Position numbers and translations under genes: made by a program
Assembly (NCBI RefSeq): GCF_000153725.1
Contig: NZ_DS022276.1
Coordinates: 593,926 to 657,925 of the forward strand
Reading direction: 5' to 3'
Length of the DNA stretch: 64,000 nt
Source: Salipiger bermudensis HTCC2601
GTDB lineage: Bacteria > Pseudomonadota > Alphaproteobacteria > Rhodobacterales > Rhodobacteraceae
Notes under the pieces: generated by a model
Told to the model about the DNA's origin: nothing
Databases searched by the model: none
What the model saw: the letters and a program-made list of their open reading frames with translations, nothing else
Part shown: piece after piece, positions 59,079-64,000 of the stretch
Layout: each line of letters opens with the position of its first letter
Position numbering within the stretch: the first letter of the stretch is position 1

Positions 59079-59276
59079 TCAGCCACGATCCCGGAAGCAG
59101 AGCTTCGGCACCTCGCCGGGGGTGCCCTCGGTCGCGGCACCGCAATGGATGCAGCGCCACTGGCTGGTGTCACCCTGCCGGTACTCGCGCCACCGGCATT
59201 GCCGACGGTCGCGGTTCTTCATGTTGAAGACCAGCAGAATGACAAACGCGATAACGAGGCCGACAGCGAAAATCAC
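59079..59276 (-). CDS. Small membrane protein with zinc-ribbon-like cysteines
   Basis: A 65-aa protein: one TM helix (about residues 1-20), then QCRWREYRQ, a CIHCG pair and a terminal PKLCF. The four cysteines (C27, C42, C45 and C60) could bind zinc. The CRWR-x-C-x2-CGA layout resembles short membrane proteins I recall from Rhodobacteraceae. A GTG at 59276 with GAGG 8 bases upstream is the start. No function known. Confidence 0.55.
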   Translation of the reverse strand: MIFAVGLVIAFVILLVFNMKNRDRRQCRWREYRQGDTSQWRCIHCGAATEGTPGEVPKLCFRDRG

Positions 59277-59346
59277 CGCGGGCCTCGTTCGGGGAGTTCA
59301 GAAACCATGAGGGAAACCTAGCTCTGCCTTCCCGGCAGGCCAGCCC

Positions 59347-59505
59347 TCAGGCGGCCTGGTAGTAGGCGCAGGTGCCGGGTTCTTCATCGGCGACGCGGTC
59401 GGCGTCATGCACCAGAACCGGCTCGGGCTGGTAATAGGCATAGGCCTGCTCGAGGATGGCGAGGGCCTCGGCGGCGTCGATCTGTTGTTGGGTCTGGTCT
59501 TGCAT
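59347..59505 (-). CDS. Small protein of 52 aa, unknown function
   Basis: A 52-aa acidic, aromatic-rich ORF: MQDQTQQQIDAAEALAIL at the start, AYAYYQP near residue 25, and a C-terminal CAYYQAA. A GAAAGG RBS sits 8 bases before the ATG. Codon use has the strong GC3 preference of genes here. It looks real but matches no named family that can be claimed by eye. A 15-bp palindrome lies 61 bases upstream. Confidence 0.55.
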   Translation of the reverse strand: MQDQTQQQIDAAEALAILEQAYAYYQPEPVLVHDADRVADEEPGTCAYYQAA

Positions 59506-59565
59506 CGGGTTGGCCTTTCGGTGTCGTGTCCGTCTTTCCTCCCCTTACAAGCCCTAGATAGACCT

Positions 59566-59580
59566 TGCTGCAGCGCAGCA
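59566..59580. promoter_or_regulatory. Palindrome TGCTGC-N3-GCAGCA upstream of the 52-aa gene
   Basis: TGCTGC (59566-59571) and GCAGCA (59575-59580) form a perfect inverted repeat with a 3-base centre. A further TTGCTGCAA lies about 10 bases to its right. It resembles the CTGC-N3-GCAG motif reported for the polyhydroxyalkanoate regulator PhaR. The link is inferred. Confidence 0.4.
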
Positions 59581-59774
59581 CACCCCCGATTGCTGCAAGT
59601 GCGAAATGCGCTGGATGCATGTTTCCCCTAGGTCCGCACGATGATGGCGCAGCCAACCATCCTTCCGGTTGCATCGCGTCCCGAATCCGGACAGGGAGCG
59701 CCGAATTGTTGTAGCGTGGCAGACAGAGCCGCCGCGCCCTCCCCCCAGACCGAGCCAAGGAAAGGACGAGCCCG

Positions 59775-60551
59775 ATGCGCGTTTCGATCGACGTACAGAT
59801 GCACTACAGCTTCACCGAGCCCAACACCGTGGCGCTGGTGCTCGAGGCGGCGCGGACCGAGGGCCAGACGGTCCTGAGCGAGAGCATGGATCTCGGCGAT
59901 GCCGAGCTGCATCGCATCGAGGGCGATTGCGGTGTCGGCCAACGCATCTGGGCGCGCATTCCAGGGCAGGAGATGCGCCTGAGCTACCGCTCCGAGGTCG
60001 AGATCACGCGCCCCGCGCCCGCGCTCGACGGGTTGGAGGCGCTGCCGCTGCATCTGATCCCGTCCGAGCCTGCCCCCTACATCCGGCCCTCGCGCTACTG
60101 TCAGTCGGACAAGTTCGTGGCCTTCGTCAACAAGCGCTTCGGGCATCTCGCAGGCGGCCGAAAGGTGGCGGCGATCCGCGACTGGATCGAGGCCGAGCTC
60201 TCCTACGTGCCCGGCAGCTCGGATTCCGACACCAACGTGCTCGAGACTTTCGCCGGGCGCGAGGGGGTGTGCCGCGACTACGTGCACCTGTTCTGCGCCA
60301 TGGTGCGGGCGGCGCAGATCCCGGCCCGCGCGGCTGCCGCCTATGGCCCGGACGTGACGCCGCAGGACTTCCACGCCGTGGGCCAGGTCTGGCTCGAGGA
60401 TGGCTGGCATCTCGTCGACCCTACCGGCATGTGCCAAGCCGACAGTCTCGCGCTGATCGCCGTGGGCCGCGATGCCTATGACATCGCCTTCATGGAAAGC
60501 CAGGCGCCCGCAACGCTGCTCTCGCAGAGCGTCTCGGTCGTCCGCGCCTGA
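59775..60551 (+). CDS. Transglutaminase-like (cysteine protease-fold) domain protein
   Basis: A 258-aa protein. The N-terminal part is a beta-rich domain, and the C-terminal part is a transglutaminase-like domain with Cys166 (GVCRDYVHLFCAM), His200 (DFHAVGQVWLEDG) and Asp215 (LVDPTG), a complete triad. It has no signal peptide, so cytoplasmic. Some homologues act as peptidases or deamidases; the specific role is unknown. It is convergent with sdhB across a terminator. Confidence 0.9.
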   Translation: MRVSIDVQMHYSFTEPNTVALVLEAARTEGQTVLSESMDLGDAELHRIEGDCGVGQRIWARIPGQEMRLSYRSEVEITRPAPALDGLEALPLHLIPSEPAPYIRPSRYCQSDKFVAFVNKRFGHLAGGRKVAAIRDWIEAELSYVPGSSDSDTNVLETFAGREGVCRDYVHLFCAMVRAAQIPARAAAAYGPDVTPQDFHAVGQVWLEDGWHLVDPTGMCQADSLALIAVGRDAYDIAFMESQAPATLLSQSVSVVRA

Positions 60552-60567
60552 GCCCCTAGTAACGGAA

Positions 60568-60595
60568 AACGCCGCTCCCCGCGGGGAACGGCGTT
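60568..60595. terminator. Hairpin between the transglutaminase gene and sdhB
   Basis: AACGCCG plus TCCCC pairs with GGGGA plus CGGCGTT, with one mismatch, in a near 12-bp stem and a 2-base loop. It lies 16 bases after the stop and serves convergent genes. Confidence 0.68.
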
Positions 60596-60618
60596 ACTGT
60601 CTCGCGTTCGACCTGCGA

Positions 60619-61398
60619 TCAGACGTGCCGGTTCAGCAGCATCTTCTTGATCTCGGCGATGGACTTCGCCGGGTTCAGGCCCTTCGGGCAGGTCTTGGTG
60701 CAGTTCATGATCGTGTGGCAGCGATAGAGCTTGAACGGGTCTTCGAGCTGATCGAGACGCTCGCCGGTGGCTTCGTCGCGGCTGTCGATGATCCAGCGGT
60801 AGGCGTGCAGCAGCGCCGCCGGTCCGAGGTAGCGGTCCGAGTTCCACCAGTAGCTCGGGCAGGAGGTCGAGCACGAGGCGCACATCACGCACTCATACAG
60901 ACCGTCGAGCTTCTTGCGGTCCTCGATGGATTGCTTCCACTCCTTCTCGGGACGGTTGGTCTTGGTCTCGAGCCACGGCATGATCGAGGCATGCTGGGCG
61001 TAGAAGTGTGTCAGGTCCGGGATCAGGTCCTTGACCACGGGCATGTGCGGCAGCGGGTAGACCTTCACGTCGCCGCTGATCTCGTCGAGACCGTAGATGC
61101 AGGCCAGCGTGTTGATGCCGTCGATGTTCATCGCGCACGACCCGCAGATGCCTTCGCGGCAGGAGCGGCGGAAGGTCAGCGTCGGGTCGACCTCGTTCTT
61201 GATCTTGATGAGCGCGTCCAGAACCATCGGGCCGCACTTGTCCATATCGAGGTAGTAGGTGTCGACGCGGGGGTTCTCACCGGTGTCGGGATCCCAGCGG
61301 TAGATCTTGAACGCGCGCACGTTGGTCGCGCCATCCGGTTTCGGCCAGGTCTTGCCGGTGCGGATGCGGGAATTCTTCGGAAGCGTGAACTGAACCAT
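60619..61398 (-). CDS. sdhB: Succinate dehydrogenase iron-sulfur subunit
   Basis: A 259-aa subunit of complex II. It carries the [2Fe-2S] site [15 protein letters not shown], the [4Fe-4S]/[3Fe-4S] ligands [16 protein letters not shown], and [17 protein letters not shown]. Length is normal. It passes electrons from SdhA FAD to quinone. Located downstream of sdhA and two small lipoprotein genes on the same strand, separated by 139 bases from the latter. Confidence 0.97.
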   Translation of the reverse strand: MVQFTLPKNSRIRTGKTWPKPDGATNVRAFKIYRWDPDTGENPRVDTYYLDMDKCGPMVLDALIKIKNEVDPTLTFRRSCREGICGSCAMNIDGINTLACIYGLDEISGDVKVYPLPHMPVVKDLIPDLTHFYAQHASIMPWLETKTNRPEKEWKQSIEDRKKLDGLYECVMCASCSTSCPSYWWNSDRYLGPAALLHAYRWIIDSRDEATGERLDQLEDPFKLYRCHTIMNCTKTCPKGLNPAKSIAEIKKMLLNRHV

Positions 61399-61537
61399 GG
61401 CGAGCCTCTGCTTTCCTTTCGGTGAGTCTATGGGTTGGCAAGGTCCGGCCCGGACGACTTACCGGACCATACAAAATTTCGGGTCGGCGCGAAACGCGCC
61501 GTCGGTAACATGCTGTTGTGCGCAACGATGCTCATCG

Positions 61538-61858
61538 TCACGCCCCTGCCCCGGACAGAACCGCCGCGAGCCCCGTGGTGCTCAGGCAGGTGATGGTCTC
61601 GGGCTTCTGCACAACGTCGGCGACGATCTGGATCGAGCTTTCGGTGGGACCGCCGATGGTGTCGGCGGCGAGCGCATAGATCTGCGTCGCACTGGCGTTG
61701 TCGATGACGCAGTCGAGCACCGGCTCGACCGGGGCGCCGGGGAAGCGGTCCACCACGATCTTGGTCACCGTCGAACGCGCCGCACCGCGCGCGATCGCAT
61801 CCTGGCTCTGGGTCGAGCAGGCGGCGAGCAACAGGGTGAGGAGAAGGATCTTGCGCAA
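61538..61858 (-). CDS. Small lipoprotein in the sdh cluster, paralogue of the next gene
   Basis: A 106-aa lipoprotein: signal MRKILLLTLLLAAC with lipobox LLAAC at Cys14. Mature residues align without gaps with the next upstream gene product over about 58 residues, including PG-P, the C-x2-D-AS core, ALA, G-TE and a second cysteine. Family unknown. It lies between sdhA and sdhB, a position that suggests a role near complex II, without proof. Confidence 0.75.
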   Translation of the reverse strand: MRKILLLTLLLAACSTQSQDAIARGAARSTVTKIVVDRFPGAPVEPVLDCVIDNASATQIYALAADTIGGPTESSIQIVADVVQKPETITCLSTTGLAAVLSGAGA

Positions 61859-61868
61859 GTCGGGTCTC

Positions 61869-62300
61869 CTAGAACAGCGCGCGGTCGATGAGGTTGTCGC
61901 TCATGCACTCGCGGGTGCCCTGGGTGAAGAGGATGTCGGTGACGATGTCGTCGTTCAGTTCGGTCTGGCCGAGGGCCGAGTTCTCCGCCAGCGCCTGAAG
62001 CTGTCCTTGGCTGGCATAGTCCAGCGTGCAGGCGACTGCGGTGTCGGTCGGCACACCCGGCGCCTTACTGGCGAGGATCGGCGCCACGGCCGAGCCCGCA
62101 ACGTCCAGCATCAGGTCGTCGCCCGGCGGCGAGACCACGCTGCACCCGGCCGCCGCCCCCAGAATGAGGACAGCGAGCCCGGCGCGAATCGAAAGACCCG
62201 TCCGCGCCGAAGCGGCCTTGCCGCTGCTCCGGACGATACCGACACGCGCCACCACGTCGGCGGCGCGTTCCGGTCTCGAAGCGGAGCCCGTGGTGCACAT
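61869..62300 (-). CDS. Small lipoprotein directly downstream of sdhA
   Basis: A 143-aa frame starting with ATG overlapping the sdhA stop (ATGA). The hydrophobic signal LAVLILGAAAGC begins at about residue 41, with lipobox cysteine at about 52, so the n-region is unusually long and a later alternative start is possible. The mature domain is homologous to the following gene, with both cysteines kept. The pair is probably a tandem duplication; function unknown. Confidence 0.7.
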   Translation of the reverse strand: MCTTGSASRPERAADVVARVGIVRSSGKAASARTGLSIRAGLAVLILGAAAGCSVVSPPGDDLMLDVAGSAVAPILASKAPGVPTDTAVACTLDYASQGQLQALAENSALGQTELNDDIVTDILFTQGTRECMSDNLIDRALF

Positions 62301-64000
62301 CAGAACGTGCGGGCCTTCGGGGCGATCTTGGCGAGGCTGATGCCGCCCTTCTCCTCCTCGGTCAGCGGGTCCACGATCACCGGACGGTGCGTCAGGGTCA
62401 CCTTGGTGTCGTCGACACGGCTGATCGTGTGGATGCGCCAGTTCTCGTCGTCACGCTCGGGGTAGTCCTCGTGGGCATGCGCCCCGCGGCTTTCCTTGCG
62501 CGCCTCGGCGCCCACGATGGTGGCGAGCGCGTTGGGCATCAGGTTGGTCAGCTCGAGCGTCTCCATGAGATCCGAGTTCCACACCAGCGAGCGGTCCGAG
62601 ACCCTGATGTCGCCCATCTTTCCGGCGATCGCGGTCATCTTCTCAACACCCTCCTTGAGGGTCTTGTCGGTGCGGAACACCGCAGCGTCTTCCTGCATGG
62701 TGCGCTGCATCTCGAGGCGCAGTTCGGCGGTCGGCGTGCCGCCCTCGGCGTAGCGCAGCCCGTCGAACCGGTCGAAGGCCTTGTCCACCGACGGCTGGTT
62801 GAGCGCGTGGGTCGGCGCGGCGCGGTCGACCACCTCGCCGGCACGGATCGCGGCTGCGCGGCCGAAGACCACGAGGTCGATCAGCGAGTTGGAGCCGAGA
62901 CGGTTGGCGCCATGCACCGAGGCACAGCCCGCTTCGCCCACGGCCATCAGGCCCGGCACCACGGCGTTGGGATCCTCCGAGGTCGGGTTCAGCACCTCGC
63001 CCCAGTAGTTCGTCGGAATGCCGCCCATGTTGTAGTGCACCGTCGGCAGAACCGGGATCGGCTCTTTCGTGACGTCGACACCGGCGAAGATCTTCGCGGA
63101 CTCGGAGATGCCCGGCAGGCGCTCGGCCAGCGCTTCGGCCGGCAGGTGCGACAGGTTCAGATGGATGTGATCCCCATGCTCGCCCACGCCGCGGCCTTCG
63201 CGGATCTCCATGGTCATCGAGCGCGAGACGTAGTCCCGCGGCGCGAGGTCCTTGTAGGTGGGGGCATAGCGCTCCATGAAGCGCTCGCCTTCCGAGTTGG
63301 TCAGGTAGCCGCCTTCGCCGCGGGCACCCTCGGTGATGAGGCAGCCCGATCCGTAGATGCCGGTCGGGTGGAACTGCACGAACTCCATGTCCTGCAGCGC
63401 GAGGCCCGCACGGGCCACCATGCCGCCGCCATCGCCGGTGCAGGTGTGTGCCGAGGTGGCCGAGAAGTAGGCCCGGCCATAGCCGCCGGTGGCCAGCACG
63501 ACCATCTTGGCGTTGAACACGTGGAAGGTGCCGTCGTCGAGCTTCCAGCAGACCACGCCCTGGCAAACGCCGTCGTCGCTCATGATGAGGTCGATGGCGA
63601 AATACTCGATGTAGAACTCGGCGTTGTTCTTCAGCGACTGACCATAAAGCGTGTGCAGGATGGCGTGGCCGGTGCGGTCGGCGGCGGCGCAGGTGCGCTG
63701 CACCGGCGGGCCTTCACCGAACTCGGTGGTGTGGCCGCCGAACGGGCGCTGGTAGATCTTGCCTTCCTCGGTGCGCGAGAACGGCACGCCGTAATGCTCG
63801 AGCTCGTAGACCGCGGCAGGGGCCGAGCGCGCGAGGTATTCCATCGCGTCGGTATCGCCGAGCCAGTCCGAGCCCTTGACGGTGTCGTACATGTGCCACT
63901 GCCAGTTGTCGGGGCCCATGTTGGACAGCGACGCGGCGATGCCGCCCTGTGCGGCGACGGTGTGCGAGCGGGTCGGGAACACCTTGGTCACGCAGGCGGT
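62300..64000 (-). CDS. sdhA: Succinate dehydrogenase flavoprotein subunit (5' end outside window)
   Basis: The 3' 566 codons of SdhA, running off the right edge. Reading into the window: [20 protein letters not shown] with the FAD-linked region, [63 protein letters not shown] and the capping-domain [20 protein letters not shown]. It oxidises succinate to fumarate. The N-terminal FAD Rossmann start is beyond position 64000. Confidence 0.96.
   Translation of the reverse strand, partial: TACVTKVFPTRSHTVAAQGGIAASLSNMGPDNWQWHMYDTVKGSDWLGDTDAMEYLARSAPAAVYELEHYGVPFSRTEEGKIYQRPFGGHTTEFGEGPPVQRTCAAADRTGHAILHTLYGQSLKNNAEFYIEYFAIDLIMSDDGVCQGVVCWKLDDGTFHVFNAKMVVLATGGYGRAYFSATSAHTCTGDGGGMVARAGLALQDMEFVQFHPTGIYGSGCLITEGARGEGGYLTNSEGERFMERYAPTYKDLAPRDYVSRSMTMEIREGRGVGEHGDHIHLNLSHLPAEALAERLPGISESAKIFAGVDVTKEPIPVLPTVHYNMGGIPTNYWGEVLNPTSEDPNAVVPGLMAVGEAGCASVHGANRLGSNSLIDLVVFGRAAAIRAGEVVDRAAPTHALNQPSVDKAFDRFDGLRYAEGGTPTAELRLEMQRTMQEDAAVFRTDKTLKEGVEKMTAIAGKMGDIRVSDRSLVWNSDLMETLELTNLMPNALATIVGAEARKESRGAHAHEDYPERDDENWRIHTISRVDDTKVTLTHRPVIVDPLTEEEKGGISLAKIAPKARTF

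Overview
The window is a gene-dense, GC-rich chromosomal segment of an alphaproteobacterium, most likely a Rhodobacteraceae/Roseobacter-group bacterium. This rests on protein families read by eye, not on a database search. Pointers are FnrL with a divergent hemN, ccoNOQP with ccoGHIS, membrane-anchored cytochrome cy, an HvrA-type H-NS protein, crotonyl-CoA carboxylase/reductase divergent from ethylmalonyl-CoA mutase, rpoD beside dnaG, and several short proteins of Rhodobacteraceae type. No rRNA, tRNA, CRISPR array, insertion sequence or prophage was found. Nearly everything is core genome, and 66 genes are called.

Layout. 1-8.4 kb: yjbQ, a small exported protein, an SDR enzyme, a membrane protein, HlyU-like protein, rpoD, dnaG, a small exported protein and glutamate dehydrogenase. 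8.4-11.5 kb: three Tad/Flp pseudopilin-like genes, the first with a VWA domain, without other tad genes. 11.5-13.5 kb: membrane protein, prephenate dehydratase, cytochrome cy. 13.7-19.6 kb: a Yej-type peptide ABC importer. 19.6-32.5 kb: a microaerobic respiration island (hemN, fnrL, universal stress protein, ccoNOQP, a LysR regulator with a divergent 45-aa ORF, ccoG-fixH-fixI-ccoS). Consensus-like FNR boxes lie in three divergent or leader regions, and fixI carries an apparent single-base deletion. 32.7-38.5 kb: GMC oxidoreductase with a striking double palindrome upstream, Lrp regulator divergent from alanine dehydrogenase, CDF transporter, mscL, YtoQ-like. 38.7-45.3 kb: rod-shape operon mreBCD-mrdA-rodA with a trailing 2-hydroxyacid dehydrogenase. 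45.4-48.3 kb: thioesterase, RecD-like helicase, LuxR regulator and its small upstream gene. 48.5-53.4 kb: ccr and ecm (ethylmalonyl-CoA pathway), H-NS-like hvrA, deoD. 53.4-58.9 kb: DUF1989 protein and a branched-chain-amino-acid-type ABC importer. 59-60.6 kb: two small ORFs and a transglutaminase-like protein. 60.6-64 kb: sdhB, two paralogous lipoproteins, and sdhA running off the right edge.

Together the genes show oxygen-responsive respiration (FnrL, cbb3 oxidase, anaerobic haem synthesis, cytochrome cy, succinate dehydrogenase), acetyl-CoA assimilation by the ethylmalonyl-CoA route, amino-acid and peptide uptake and deamination, and cell elongation. The less ordinary observations are the fixI frameshift, paired short intergenic repeats, the GANTC-rich palindromes before rpoD, the double operator before the GMC gene, and the paralogous lipoproteins inside the sdh cluster.
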